A stretch of DNA of 39,727 nt from an uncultured Bacteroidales bacterium (lineage in GTDB: Bacteria; Bacteroidota; Bacteroidia; Bacteroidales; Paludibacteraceae): the NCBI GenBank assembly GCA_900321005.1, contig ONUF01000016.1, positions 1 to 39,727 of the forward strand. Direction: 5' to 3'. Shown piece by piece: positions 16,460 through 26,899 of this stretch. The notes under the pieces were generated by a model. The model was not told the origin of the DNA. It saw only the letters and a list, made by a program, of their open reading frames with translations, and ran no database searches. Each line of letters starts with the position of its first letter. The first letter of the stretch is position 1. The translations under genes were made by a program, and so were the position numbers.

Positions 16460-16603
16460 TTAGAATACCTTGCTGTCACTTTTTTTCGGAGCAGGAGCAA
16501 ACGGATCAATCGGCATACTTGCCGGGCCGAAAGCATCCATTATCACATCCGGACCTAATTGCGTCACCTCGCTCAGAGGGATTATATATGTTTTCTTGGC
16601 CAT
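16460..16603 (-). CDS. Small adhesin-linked peptide (47 aa), paralogue of that at 26900-27052
   Basis: ATG 16603 to TAA 16460 encodes MAKKTYIIPLSEVTQLGPDV, then IMDAFGPASMPIDPFAPAPK and KSDSKVF. It has no signal peptide or membrane helix: a basic start, an amphipathic strand-like N-terminus, then a Pro/Ala/Asp-rich tail ending in Phe. The 50-aa peptide at 26900-27052 shares the M.KK.Y..PL.EV start, a proline/aspartate-rich middle and the final Phe, and each follows a giant adhesin gene by 12 nt. It has a strong Shine-Dalgarno overlapping the adhesin stop codon. The paralogy, position and ribosome-binding site argue for a real gene. I know of no function; short Bacteroidales peptides of this style occur elsewhere in my experience but I cannot name a family. 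Confidence 0.75.
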   Translation of the reverse strand: MAKKTYIIPLSEVTQLGPDVIMDAFGPASMPIDPFAPAPKKSDSKVF

Positions 16604-16618
16604 AATTCTTCCTCCTTA
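16604..16618 (-). promoter_or_regulatory. Shine-Dalgarno overlapping the adhesin stop (25-bp conserved junction)
   Basis: TAAGGAGGAAGAATT precedes ATG 16603: the adhesin stop codon supplies the first bases of the AAGGAGGAA site, with 7 nt between GGAGG and ATG. The 25 bp 16600-16624 are identical to 27049-27073. Confidence 0.75.
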
Positions 16619-19600
16619 TTTAACCAGTTGTCCGTCAACCGAATAAACCTGATCACCGCGGATGATGAATACCTTATCATTGATAATCACCTTACGCGTC
16701 TCGCCCTTCGCGTCAACGACAGCTTCATCCACACCGGTAGCGATCTGCGGAGCTTTCTTCGCCAGACGAATGCCATATCCATTGACCGTACCCTTGTTGA
16801 ACGTCATCGTGTACGGGCTATCACTCAGGTTCCAAATAGCCTCGCCGTCACGCGTCAGATAGGCGGTATACTCATCATCGGGCGAGAAGGCATTAGCGAT
16901 AGTGTATTCGCCTGCCGTCGGAGCATAGAGGTTAATCGGGAACTCAGCCTCGCCGTTTGTCGGAGCGATAGTATGCAGGCCCAAGTTCGCATCATAGCGT
17001 CTGATCCAGATCTGAGCCTTCTTGGTACTCATGCCGAACTTAGCAAGGTCGTGGCCGACCACATACTTATCCTCCTTGCCCTCTTCCGGCAATACATAGA
17101 CGCTACCGCCATCGGCTGTCGCACCCGAGATACTTATCCGGTAATAGTCATTCAGCGAAAGATACTCCTTGTCTGTTACCGCTTTGCGACGAGCAGGTGC
17201 CAAAGTCTTACTTATCGGAGCAGCATTCGACTGAGCTATAGCCACTGTGGTATTGCTCTGTACTTGTATATAAACCGTCTTACCTACGACATAACTCTTA
17301 CCTTCAATGTCGTACTCTTCATATCCGTCGCTACCGATCTCACCGCCATCATGTACATAACCTACCGCAGGACCGGCATTCAACGTAGCATGATAAGCCA
17401 TCGGGTTAGCAAGTGCATTGATACCTTGGTTATTACCCTCACCTACGCCCGATACCGTCACCGCTTGGTCGTAGAGAATCGGTGCACCGTCTGCTTTGAC
17501 GAAGCGAACCGTCTGGACGTCACGGGTAAAGGCAATCATGTACCCTTGTCCCGGAGTGAGCTTCTTGTCATGATGCGCCACATACTCCCAGCAGTGAGCA
17601 CCCGGACCGGACGATGCACGAGTCTCGGTATTGTACCAAATGATGTCGTAGTCATTACCAAGAACGAATGTACGGCCGGTCTCTACTTCCGTCAACGGAT
17701 TTGCAGCCAGATCTACTGCCCAAGGCACACCAAATGCATGCCAGTGGCGGCGCGGCGAATTCAACTTCAAGTCATAATATACATGCTCCGCTTCGATCGT
17801 ACCGTCTTCAATAATCTGACCGGAAGCGTTTGCCGAAGCCTCCAAAATGAAGGTAGTTGTGGTGAGTGCCTTACCAGCCTGTACTTTCAACATACCGCCT
17901 TCATGTACGGTAGTAGTTGGTGTGGTGATATTGGTTGTGATATTCTTGGTTTCGCCGTTTGCCACTTCAACAGGAGCTGTCATTTGGGTATAAACTGCTG
18001 TATAAGTCTCATTCCCTGCTACTCCAGGAAGATCAACATCTTTCTTATATTCACCTCCTGTCCGCTCATATTTCCAACCACGGAATACATATACTTTACT
18101 TGGGTCGGCGTCTGAATACTCAGGATCGCTACTTCCGGGGAAGCTCGGTTGGACACCCCATGTGTACTCGCTCACTTCCTTCGCAATGAGCGTGCCATCC
18201 ATGTTATTCCATGTCACATCGTATCTGCGCGGGGTAGCATTGAACGAGCCCACATAGGTTTGATCTGCCGTAACCTCAGCGATAGTCGGTGTCCAGCCGG
18301 AGAAGGAATATTCATATCGGTCATCCTGCTCCATAATCGGATCCTCACCGTACGAAGGCATAGCACCGTATCTTAACGTTTCCTCCTTGCTATTAACGGT
18401 TTCGCCACTCAGTTTCACAATCCACGAAATGGTATAAGTAGCTCTATTATAATAGATATTTACTACCGTATTCTCCAAAGCAATCGTTTGTTGATCGAAC
18501 GGCTGCGCTATGAAGCCGGTGTAGCTTTTAGCTACCGCATTAGTAGTTTCGCCGATAGTACCCGACAACGTCTCACTTTCATATTCGGTATAGTTGTTGT
18601 TCGTTATATTCTGCTGCCAATGTTTCACCGTATAGTTCGCGATGTCATAGTCAAACGTAGCCGTAAAGGTTACATTCTCTGCCGGAATGGTCACAGAACG
18701 CTCGGCATTCTCATTACCGTCATTCCACTGCACGAACTTAAAGCCTGCATTCGGCGTAGCCTTAATAGTATGAACCGAGTTGTAATCATACTCTCCACCA
18801 CCGGTTACTGTACCCATACTCGGGTCATTCGCCTGAACAGTCAGTGTATATTGCTTGATGGTCCACGTAGCCGTGTATTCGGTAGCAGCCGCAGGCATCG
18901 TCTCTGCCTTTGCCGGACTCCAGCCCGCAAACGTATAACCCGTCTTCGTCGGAGTGTTAGGAGCCGTGATTGCTGCTCCAAACTTCGTGCTACCGTTTGT
19001 ATAACTACCCGTCAGTGCATCACCGTCCGTTACCCAAGACAGATCATAACTCTTACGCGTGTAATTATAGGTTACCACAAGCGAGCCATCCGCAAGGATA
19101 CTTTCCGTCTGAGCTGCCGGTGCATCAAAGCCTTCATAGGACTTGCGTTCCGGGGTTACACTTGCACCTGTCGTACCCGTCAGATTATCCGTGTCTGCCA
19201 GATCATATCCTTCACCGGCTACATTCTGCTTGTAGTGCTCTACCTTATAAGCAGTGTTCGTGTTTGCTGTCCAGTTTGCAGTAATCGTCAGGTCGGCATC
19301 CGGCATAGACGTTGCATCGCTACTCCAACCGGCAAACGTATAACCTGTCTTGCTCAAGGTCGGATACGTAATCGCACTGCCGTATGCCAAGGCATTGTTC
19401 GCCTCAGTATATGAGCCGGACGGAGTTCCACCATCAAAGTTCCATGCTAACTTGTGCGTATTAATCGTAAACTGTGCGTGGTAGGTAACGTCCGCGGTTA
19501 CTTTGGTTGCAGTTGTAATCTGCGTACCGCCGGTAGCAGAAGTGAACCAGCCATTGAACGTATGGCCTTCCTTACTTGCAACAGGCAACGTACCTATTGC

Positions 19601-22600
19601 GGCATTGTACGAGAAGTCGGAATATTCCGTTCCGCAGGTTCCGCCATTAGTGGCAGCATCCCACGTCACTCTATATTGACGCGGTGTCTCGTTGAACTGA
19701 GCAGTATAAGTAGCCTCGCCAACTACAGCAACAATTGCAGGCGACCATGTATTATTAAACACATAACTATGGTCATTGGTAGATGCTTTCGTCGGCGTAG
19801 CACCGCTATATGACGGAGTAGAACCATAAGCCACTTGATCGGTCTTCAAGGTCGCACCGTTGCCATCTACCCAAGTGATGTCATATTTGCGTTTAGTCTT
19901 GTTGTAATTAGCGACATATGTCTGCGGGCCTTGCACTTCGGAGAAGGTTGCAGGTGTCCATCCTGTGAACGAATAGGTCCATTCGGCCTCCTGTTTGCTC
20001 GGATTAGCCCAAGTATAAGACGGGGTTTGACCGTATTCCAATTGCAGATAGTGGAGCACAGTTTCACCATCATCATCTACAAACGAAATCTTGTATTTCT
20101 TTGTGGTCTGATTGAACTGCGCGATATAGGACTGGTCGCCCTTCACTTGCGCAAAGCCGTTACTGCTTGCACCTTGGAGTCTCCAGCCAGCAAACTCAAA
20201 CGAGAACGCACTATTGTCCGGCTTGTACGGGTCTTCCGTCTTCGGAGCCACCGCTGCCAAGTAGGTAGCATTTGACGGTGTGCCGTTATATGCCACTTCT
20301 GCCGTTCCCAATACAGACATATCATAATTAAGGAACGTGATCGTGTACGCACGCGGGGTAGCCGTATATTGCGCAGTATAAGTAGCCGAACCGCTTACGG
20401 TAGCAATAGCCGGAGTCCATGTTCCGTTAAACTCGTAGGTCTCTGCAGCAGTAGGATTCTTGGTCGGCGTTCCTTCATACGAAGGCGTTGTGCCCGCTCT
20501 CCAGTTACGCGAATCAAGGATAGTACCATCCGAGTTCTTGAACGTAACGTTGTACTCATAGTACTTCTCGTAGAAGTGCGCCGTGAAGGTGGTATTCTCC
20601 GTCACATACGGCAGGTCATCGTTAGCAAGAACAGTAGCATCGCTGCCCTTGGTCCAACCGTCCCATCTCCATACGTAATTGGACGAAGAGGAACTCTTGC
20701 TCGGCGTGGCGCCCAACCATTCCGGCTTGGTACCATAACCTACGGAATAATCGGTGGTACTGCCATTTATATTCCACGTAACGGTAATTTTCTTGATCTT
20801 CCAACAAGCGGCAGAACCGTCATAGTAATAGTAATTATATTTACCATTATAGTCCGGATTAATAGATTGATAATAGCCTTCTGCAGTCGGAGTAGTTACC
20901 ACCTCCCACCAATAGCAATCCGCATCCCATACAAAATTACGCGTTCCGGTAGCTGCATCGTGAAGTAGGTGGTTTGCATCCGGTTGATCTGAGGTCAATT
21001 GTACATACGCTGCAGGTTTCGCATACGGATGGTTTTGGGCATCATATGTATAGCAACCGTTCTCTTCCCAGCATTGCCATTGGTTGTCCACATAAACATA
21101 TTGTTTACCGGCTTCTGTTCCTGATGATTGTACGTATGTACCATCACCATTCGTCAGGTGCGCCGGATATGCCGTAGTCTGTCCACCGTAAATCATATCC
21201 GACCAACTGTTATTCGCTTCAGAAGCTCCTATTGCGAAACATACTTTATACAATGCCTTCGAACCGGTAACTTTCGTATTAAATTGAATCTTTCCTGCAT
21301 CTTCGTTGGTGGAGTGAATATTCGCATTTCTACCGATAGATGAAGCATTTCCATCTCCGGAAGTATAGAGCGAACCATTTACAATCATCTTACCATGTAC
21401 AAATAATTCAGCATCTGGTAGAGGCGTAACACCCTTGTCTAGGCTGGCCTTGTCTCTTGCATAAACACTCTTGCGCGGATTGGTGGTGCCCCACGTTGGA
21501 GAATAAGTCGCAGGATAGTAATAATAGCCACAGGTTTTTGCTTTGCTCCAACCAGATGCTTGAACAGAAACATGTCCCAACCCGGTAAACCAATCCTCAG
21601 CGTCATAGAAGAACAATAATTTTCCGGATTTGAGGATACCTGTTGCCTCTTTGTTAATAATTAACTGTGAACCCGGAAGGAATATCACATCATTGTTGAT
21701 GTTCATTTCTCCATAGTTCAATGTGATTCTAAAGTTCGATGTGATAGGTAGATAAAAATCAGCAGAATTAACGTTAACACCAACATTCATGGAGATACCG
21801 GAAATGGAGGCTCCACTATTCATGATCCAATTCGTGATATCCGTTTCCGGATCATATACCTTCTTGACCCATGTATTGGCACTGGCTTCGGCAGTAGTCA
21901 TCTTAAACATAGAGTTATCTGCCGTACCAACCAACATGGCTGATGGTGTCTGCATAGAACTATAAGAAGATGGTTTAACCGCCACACGACCGTATGCAGA
22001 AGATCCGGGATAATAAGTAATCGGACATTCAATATTCTGGTAAGAATAATCCGTCATCGGGAATATTTTGTAACTACTCTTATTGGAGTTAATGTCTGAT
22101 GTAGTATTACCTCCCTTATACCAACCAAATTGGAACATTTCGTAGGATTTTCCTCCATTCTTCAAAATTATCTCACCTTTACCGGTTACATATCCCCACG
22201 CGTATAGACTGGCTCCTGATTCTACAGTAATACTGGAACCTTCACGCAAATAGATATGACCATACGATCCATAAACCTGACCTGTTAATTCCGAACTACC
22301 TTGTCCAGTTTGTTTGGCGCCACATTCAATAACACCTTGGGACACAAGATGCACACCTTCTCCGAATGTTAACTTCAAATTGAGTGTAGCAGCCGATGTT
22401 CCCTCAACATATTCCAAATTTGTCTCTTTGGTAGCAGTTTGTCCAGAATACGGCACAAGCAGTTTAGCTCCGCTTGGTAAAATATAATCACCAGGAGTAG
22501 CCATAATATAGTTGGCAATCATTATAATCGTCTCTCCCGACTTAACAACCTGCAGTGCCTCTTCCAACGATTTGTATTTGGTAGAACCAATCTTACATAC

Positions 22601-25600
22601 ATCAATACCATGGAAGCCTTCTTCTGCTACTTCATAGCGATAGCCTTCCGTATATTCCGGTCTGTCGCTTGCGAGAGGCACTTCTTCGTAACCTTCAGGG
22701 ATATGCTTCGAAAGCGTGGTGTTTACATTATAAACTCCACCCTTAAAGAGGATACTGCCCGCTACGCCGTTGGTCGTGCAAATACCCGTCGTACCGCCGT
22801 CTGCCTTTGCCCAGAACTTACCGCCTTCAATCGTACAAGACGGCTGAGAAATTGCGCTACCTTGTACTTGTTGAGCAGAAAGGTTAAGCACATAAGACGT
22901 GGTTCCTGTTGCTGTAGCCTTGTACGCACCACCTGTAATAAGCGCCGTGGCAGCATTGGCATAATCGCCCATAAAGCGTCCGCTGGCAACATTTTTCTTT
23001 GTCGCAATCAGTGTCAGTACATGAGAGGTGTTACCACCAGTAGCCGCTGCTGTCAGATCATTACCTTCGCCTAACTCAAACTCACCGTGATAATCCCAAC
23101 CGGTGGTCGAACCAATAGCCGCATTAGCATACAGGCCATATACGGTAGCAGTACCCTTTACATCGAACTTCGTATTGGTGATGGCTGTTTTCTTATCATA
23201 CACATACACGCCATACGCACTCGAAGTCTTTGGCTGAACCGTAAAGTCACATCCGTCAATCGTTGTCGGACCACCGGCATACATACCATACGCAGTCGTT
23301 GTTCCTGTTGATGCATCTGTCTTAACGGTAAACTTGGTATTCTTAATATTTACAATCGGCGATGCACTTGCATCCGCTGAAGCAGGAACAGAAGTAGCGG
23401 TCGAATAAACACCGTATGCGGTAGTCGTTCCTGCCGTAACCTTGATATCACAACCGTTAATAGTTGCCTTCGCAGCAATTGCGACACCTACACTATCATG
23501 CCCCGCGACCGTACACGGGAAGACACTCTTGTAAGCATTGTAAGTTGTGGTTGCCCATTTATAAGAAGTGCTATCTGCTTGGAACTGCTTCCAGTTATGC
23601 ATCTTATTCGTTGCATTCACAACCACACCACGCGCTTCAGTGCTTGTACGGGTAGTAGCAGTAATGTCGCAGTTGTTCAGTTCCATTTCCGCGGCATACG
23701 CAAAACCGGGTTGCGCTTGATTGCTACCCGGGACACCACAATCAGCATACGCACCGTAAGCATACTGCGTTGCATTCGCAGAAATAGTTACACCACTTGC
23801 AGTCAGTTTTCCACTAACCGCATATAATCCATACGCAGTAGTGGATGTAGAGAATGCTTCGAACGTACCACCATCAATCGTGGTGTATCCACCGCTGGAC
23901 ACGGCACGAGAAGTAGTGGTAGTAGCCTCACCGCGGAACGTACCGCCATGAATAATCAAAATCGGATATGCCTCTGCATTACCACCCGGTTTACGATTGG
24001 TTTGCACGGTCGTCTCCGAATCATAGATCGTCTTTGCACGCGTTGAGGAAGCGACAGCGAATGCAGTAGTCGTTTTCGTCTTGGCAGTATAGGTTCCGCT
24101 ATTGATAACCGCCTTTGCAGCCGTTGCATACTCGCCGTAATAGATAGGTGCAGTCGTCGTATTGGCGTCTTTGAAAACGGTAGAAGAAGTAGCTGACACC
24201 AAAACAGCATGGGCAGTGTGACTCGTCACACTCTCTGCGGTAACCGTGTTACCGGTCAATTCCACATCTCCCCAATATTTACCACCATAGGTGCCATTGA
24301 CAGCAGCGTTGGCACATATAGCATACGTATAGAGATAGGCTTGCACATCAATGTTACAATTCTTAATCGGAACAGTGAAATACTCATTATCGTACGAGTT
24401 ATAACTACCATAGACGATAATACCATAGCTGTAATACGTATTGGAATGTACAGTGATGTTAGCATTTTCAATGCTTGCTTTAGCAGATGCTTTTTGCGAA
24501 AGCGTACCATCCGTTGCCGTTTTACCTGCGCCTACACCGGTAGCAGTAGCTTCCAAATAAATACCATAGTTATACAGAGAGGCTGCTTTCGTGCGGTCGC
24601 TGATGACATTAATCGTACCGCCGGTCATATTAAGCGTACCATAATAACAACTGGAAGCTGTTGCACTAACCGACACTTTCATTTGAATACCATAGCCGTA
24701 ACCGTTATTCGTATTATTAGTATTGTCGGCAGCGTAAGCAGCATCAATCAAATCTGTGGTAATATGCGTATTGATCACACCGGCACTCATATTGACTTTA
24801 CCGTACGCATAGATACCTAATGCATTATACGGAGCCTCCACTGCTATCTCACCTCCGGTAACATTCAGCACCGTTGTGCCGGCTTTATTCGTTGATGCGC
24901 TACTTCCCTGCACGATACCATATACCGAACGCGTTCCCTTGGCATCTAACTTACCACCGTTGATATTGACGGTAGATCCGGCAACCTGGTGAATGACACG
25001 GGCGGAACAAGAAGTATATGCAGTAACAGCCACACCATTGACTGTTGCTGCTTTAGAAGCGTATTGACCAAGGTTGTTCACCGCAAGAGTACCACTCTCA
25101 AGGGTGAGCGAGGCACCTGCTGCATTAACAAAGATAGTACGGATTTCGCTATTACGGGCAATCTCGTTGATAATCTTACCACCTGTTTTCGAGTCCTTGA
25201 TAGTAACTGCCACTGCCTTGGTGATGGTCAAGATACCTACCGAAGTAGCATTCACTGCCGCACGCAACTCCTTACCGTTCAGGTCAATGGTCATCGCTTT
25301 GGTAATATTGTTGGTTGCGGTAATCGTACCGAGATCCACATTACGCAAAAGGGTCAGCATAGCGCCGGAAGTGGCATTTGCAGCTGCAAGTGCCTGAGCA
25401 AAAGTAGCGTATTCCGTCGTCACGTTAGCTGTGGTTGTTACGCTCGCATCGTTAGTTGCTTCTTGCGTGTTTTCTGCTGTCAGAGTAACAGTTGCCGATG
25501 CTCCACCAGCTGCGCTGGTATCATCCCAGCCTTGACAGTTGGCGGCAGTCAACGTTAAAACAGCAGTATGCGTACCAACCGATTTATTACCATTAAAGGT

Positions 25601-26638
25601 ATAAGTTACCGTTGCTTTCTGGTTGGCTTGATCAACAGAAATACCCGTTACCGTCCATGTACCGCTACCGGTTGCTCCGCTGAATGCAGCCGAAAAGTTA
25701 TTGGCATTATCCGCATACACTACATCAAATATAGCGGTTTTTTCTACTGTCTCCTGCGTTGCATCCGCGGCTTTGAAGGTAGGATAAATCGTAAGGTCGG
25801 TCGCCTCTGCATCACAAGCCACCACCCTCGGATTCGGGTATTTCGCTGTCAAGGTACAAGTCTTTGTGCTGGACGCATCACCCTTGGAGGTCAGTGTTAC
25901 CGTTTTGGTGAAGGTACGGTTGTTTGTTCCGTACGAGCCATTACCCACAAACTTGTAGTTAAACGTAGCACTGGAAGCACTGGCGCGCGTCCATGCAGAA
26001 ATCACCCAACGAGCATCTCCGCTTTCGGCCGTAGTGAAGTCGCCTATCTTATTAGAATTGGCAGTTGTGAAAGATACTACCGTTCCGGCAGCATCATTGT
26101 ACGTAGCCGACGGATCCGTAGCGTTGATATTCACATTACTTGGTGCCGCCGTTACCGTTACAGGTTTAAAGAAACCGTAAATGGTGGTTGTAGTTGGCGA
26201 TCCCGAATTAGTAGAAGACGCACTAAAACTCTTTCCAGTGGAACTTGCTGTGTAGGACGTTGCCGTTGAAGAAGTCGCATATCCGGCAAAATAGTATCCG
26301 TCATTGGCTGTTCCGCGAGCATAATACGTTTTCGAATCGCTTCCCGAAGAGCCTCCACAGTTCCAAGTAATATACGAAGTACTTCCTGCCGCGCCAGCAG
26401 TACCGGTCGTTCCAGTTTGACCAGAATTACTTCCCGATGCCGTAGAAAGGTACACCGTACCATTACCGGTAGCATTGTTTAGCACCGCCTTGCCATAGTG
26501 AGTGCTATGAGAATTTGCCCAGACATTACCTACCCCGAGCAGCAGCACTAATACCATTGCCGTATAGCGGAAGAGGTTTAGGTTTGCCCCGCTAACACAG
26601 CGAATTAAATTGATTGATTTAAATAAATTTGTTTCCAT
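16616..26638 (-). CDS. Giant surface adhesin: beta-solenoid plus InlB-type repeats (3340 aa)
   Basis: A signal sequence with a long n-region (hydrophobic core MVLVLLLGVGNVWA at ~28-41) is followed by four parts. Residues ~45-390 are Ig-like, Thr/Ser/Ala-rich. Residues ~405-1340 form a beta-solenoid of about 18 coils marked by TAYGVY/YGLY/YGIY strands every ~45-60 residues. Residues ~1340-1940 (CKIGSTKYKSLEEALQ, LYAWGYVTGKGEI) are shared with the 2040-aa paralogue. Residues ~1945-2890 hold about 13 InlB B-type (Listeria-Bacteroides/Flg_new-like) repeats with YTFAGW and YTAQF motifs, two of them of the KVEHY/VKHWQQN kind. The C-terminal domain (WHAFGVPWAVDL, CWEY, PGQGYMIAF) ends in the shared tail RKVIINDKVFIIRGDQVYS-VDGQLVK. 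It has its own promoter. Probably surface-exposed and adhesive; the export route is inferred to be T9SS. No Cys-anchored lipobox is seen. Confidence 0.85.
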   Translation of the reverse strand: METNLFKSINLIRCVSGANLNLFRYTAMVLVLLLGVGNVWANSHSTHYGKAVLNNATGNGTVYLSTASGSNSGQTGTTGTAGAAGSTSYITWNCGGSSGSDSKTYYARGTANDGYYFAGYATSSTATSYTASSTGKSFSASSTNSGSPTTTTIYGFFKPVTVTAAPSNVNINATDPSATYNDAAGTVVSFTTANSNKIGDFTTAESGDARWVISAWTRASASSATFNYKFVGNGSYGTNNRTFTKTVTLTSKGDASSTKTCTLTAKYPNPRVVACDAEATDLTIYPTFKAADATQETVEKTAIFDVVYADNANNFSAAFSGATGSGTWTVTGISVDQANQKATVTYTFNGNKSVGTHTAVLTLTAANCQGWDDTSAAGGASATVTLTAENTQEATNDASVTTTANVTTEYATFAQALAAANATSGAMLTLLRNVDLGTITATNNITKAMTIDLNGKELRAAVNATSVGILTITKAVAVTIKDSKTGGKIINEIARNSEIRTIFVNAAGASLTLESGTLAVNNLGQYASKAATVNGVAVTAYTSCSARVIHQVAGSTVNINGGKLDAKGTRSVYGIVQGSSASTNKAGTTVLNVTGGEIAVEAPYNALGIYAYGKVNMSAGVINTHITTDLIDAAYAADNTNNTNNGYGYGIQMKVSVSATASSCYYGTLNMTGGTINVISDRTKAASLYNYGIYLEATATGVGAGKTATDGTLSQKASAKASIENANITVHSNTYYSYGIIVYGSYNSYDNEYFTVPIKNCNIDVQAYLYTYAICANAAVNGTYGGKYWGDVELTGNTVTAESVTSHTAHAVLVSATSSTVFKDANTTTAPIYYGEYATAAKAVINSGTYTAKTKTTTAFAVASSTRAKTIYDSETTVQTNRKPGGNAEAYPILIIHGGTFRGEATTTTSRAVSSGGYTTIDGGTFEAFSTSTTAYGLYAVSGKLTASGVTISANATQYAYGAYADCGVPGSNQAQPGFAYAAEMELNNCDITATTRTSTEARGVVVNATNKMHNWKQFQADSTSYKWATTTYNAYKSVFPCTVAGHDSVGVAIAAKATINGCDIKVTAGTTTAYGVYSTATSVPASADASASPIVNIKNTKFTVKTDASTGTTTAYGMYAGGPTTIDGCDFTVQPKTSSAYGVYVYDKKTAITNTKFDVKGTATVYGLYANAAIGSTTGWDYHGEFELGEGNDLTAAATGGNTSHVLTLIATKKNVASGRFMGDYANAATALITGGAYKATATGTTSYVLNLSAQQVQGSAISQPSCTIEGGKFWAKADGGTTGICTTNGVAGSILFKGGVYNVNTTLSKHIPEGYEEVPLASDRPEYTEGYRYEVAEEGFHGIDVCKIGSTKYKSLEEALQVVKSGETIIMIANYIMATPGDYILPSGAKLLVPYSGQTATKETNLEYVEGTSAATLNLKLTFGEGVHLVSQGVIECGAKQTGQGSSELTGQVYGSYGHIYLREGSSITVESGASLYAWGYVTGKGEIILKNGGKSYEMFQFGWYKGGNTTSDINSNKSSYKIFPMTDYSYQNIECPITYYPGSSAYGRVAVKPSSYSSMQTPSAMLVGTADNSMFKMTTAEASANTWVKKVYDPETDITNWIMNSGASISGISMNVGVNVNSADFYLPITSNFRITLNYGEMNINNDVIFLPGSQLIINKEATGILKSGKLLFFYDAEDWFTGLGHVSVQASGWSKAKTCGYYYYPATYSPTWGTTNPRKSVYARDKASLDKGVTPLPDAELFVHGKMIVNGSLYTSGDGNASSIGRNANIHSTNEDAGKIQFNTKVTGSKALYKVCFAIGASEANNSWSDMIYGGQTTAYPAHLTNGDGTYVQSSGTEAGKQYVYVDNQWQCWEENGCYTYDAQNHPYAKPAAYVQLTSDQPDANHLLHDAATGTRNFVWDADCYWWEVVTTPTAEGYYQSINPDYNGKYNYYYYDGSAACWKIKKITVTWNINGSTTDYSVGYGTKPEWLGATPSKSSSSSNYVWRWDGWTKGSDATVLANDDLPYVTENTTFTAHFYEKYYEYNVTFKNSDGTILDSRNWRAGTTPSYEGTPTKNPTAAETYEFNGTWTPAIATVSGSATYTAQYTATPRAYTITFLNYDMSVLGTAEVAYNGTPSNATYLAAVAPKTEDPYKPDNSAFSFEFAGWRLQGASSNGFAQVKGDQSYIAQFNQTTKKYKISFVDDDGETVLHYLQLEYGQTPSYTWANPSKQEAEWTYSFTGWTPATFSEVQGPQTYVANYNKTKRKYDITWVDGNGATLKTDQVAYGSTPSYSGATPTKASTNDHSYVFNNTWSPAIVAVVGEATYTAQFNETPRQYRVTWDAATNGGTCGTEYSDFSYNAAIGTLPVASKEGHTFNGWFTSATGGTQITTATKVTADVTYHAQFTINTHKLAWNFDGGTPSGSYTEANNALAYGSAITYPTLSKTGYTFAGWSSDATSMPDADLTITANWTANTNTAYKVEHYKQNVAGEGYDLADTDNLTGTTGASVTPERKSYEGFDAPAAQTESILADGSLVVTYNYTRKSYDLSWVTDGDALTGSYTNGSTKFGAAITAPNTPTKTGYTFAGWSPAKAETMPAAATEYTATWTIKQYTLTVQANDPSMGTVTGGGEYDYNSVHTIKATPNAGFKFVQWNDGNENAERSVTIPAENVTFTATFDYDIANYTVKHWQQNITNNNYTEYESETLSGTIGETTNAVAKSYTGFIAQPFDQQTIALENTVVNIYYNRATYTISWIVKLSGETVNSKEETLRYGAMPSYGEDPIMEQDDRYEYSFSGWTPTIAEVTADQTYVGSFNATPRRYDVTWNNMDGTLIAKEVSEYTWGVQPSFPGSSDPEYSDADPSKVYVFRGWKYERTGGEYKKDVDLPGVAGNETYTAVYTQMTAPVEVANGETKNITTNITTPTTTVHEGGMLKVQAGKALTTTTFILEASANASGQIIEDGTIEAEHVYYDLKLNSPRRHWHAFGVPWAVDLAANPLTEVETGRTFVLGNDYDIIWYNTETRASSGPGAHCWEYVAHHDKKLTPGQGYMIAFTRDVQTVRFVKADGAPILYDQAVTVSGVGEGNNQGINALANPMAYHATLNAGPAVGYVHDGGEIGSDGYEEYDIEGKSYVVGKTVYIQVQSNTTVAIAQSNAAPISKTLAPARRKAVTDKEYLSLNDYYRISISGATADGGSVYVLPEEGKEDKYVVGHDLAKFGMSTKKAQIWIRRYDANLGLHTIAPTNGEAEFPINLYAPTAGEYTIANAFSPDDEYTAYLTRDGEAIWNLSDSPYTMTFNKGTVNGYGIRLAKKAPQIATGVDEAVVDAKGETRKVIINDKVFIIRGDQVYSVDGQLVK

Positions 26639-26678
26639 ATCTTTTTGTATCTTAAATGTTTCAATTTAGTTACTCTTA

Positions 26679-26699
26679 TTCTCTCGCTCACGTGCATGC
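26679..26699 (-). promoter_or_regulatory. Leader motif shared with the antitoxin leader
   Basis: Minus strand reads GCATGCACGTGAGCGAGAGAA in the 5' leader of the adhesin. The antitoxin leader has GCATATACGTGAGAGAGAA at 33780-33762, and part of the same word (CGCATGTACGTGAGAGC) recurs in the terminator at 26819-26856. Confidence 0.5.
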
Positions 26700-26708
26700 G
26701 CAAATAAG

Positions 26709-26731
26709 CTTTGCACTTTGAGCGTGCAAAG
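26709..26731 (-). promoter_or_regulatory. Start-site hairpin/possible operator of the adhesin promoter
   Basis: Perfect 8-bp inverted repeat CTTTGCAC/GTGCAAAG with a 7-nt spacer. One arm overlaps the TAACTTTG -7 element, the other lies just inside the transcript. It could be an operator or a 5' stabilising hairpin. Confidence 0.55.
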
Positions 26732-26757
26732 TTACGATATTATTTCGAATTGTACAA
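26727..26757 (-). promoter_or_regulatory. Promoter of the 3340-aa adhesin operon
   Basis: Minus strand TTG (26757-26755), 20 nt, TAACTTTG (26734-26727). The predicted start near 26720 gives an ~80-nt leader to ATG 26638. Confidence 0.65.
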
Positions 26758-26818
26758 CTTTTATGATATAAAAGTGGTAAAAATCTATTTTTTGCTATTT
26801 AAAGATTACAAAACACAC

Positions 26819-26856
26819 AAAAATCGCACATACGCTCTCACGTACATGCGATTTTT
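26819..26856 (-). terminator. Intrinsic terminator after the 50-aa peptide
   Basis: Perfect 10-bp arms AAAAATCGCA/TGCGATTTTT (26819-26828 with 26847-26856), with an inner TACG/CGTA pairing. The T-rich arm lies on each strand's 3' side, so it could act in both directions. It closes the antitoxin-toxin-2040-aa-peptide transcript. Confidence 0.75.
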
Positions 26857-26862
26857 GCAGTC

Positions 26863-26894
26863 GTTAACTCGCTAATTACTTAACTCATTAACTC
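26863..26894. repeat. Octamer tandem repeat between peptide gene and terminator (4 units)
   Basis: In-phase 8-bp units on the plus strand: GTTAACTC, GCTAATTA, CTTAACTC, ATTAACTC. It is the only clear 8-bp member of the short-period repeats in the window. Confidence 0.6.
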
Positions 26895-26899
26895 TTTCA

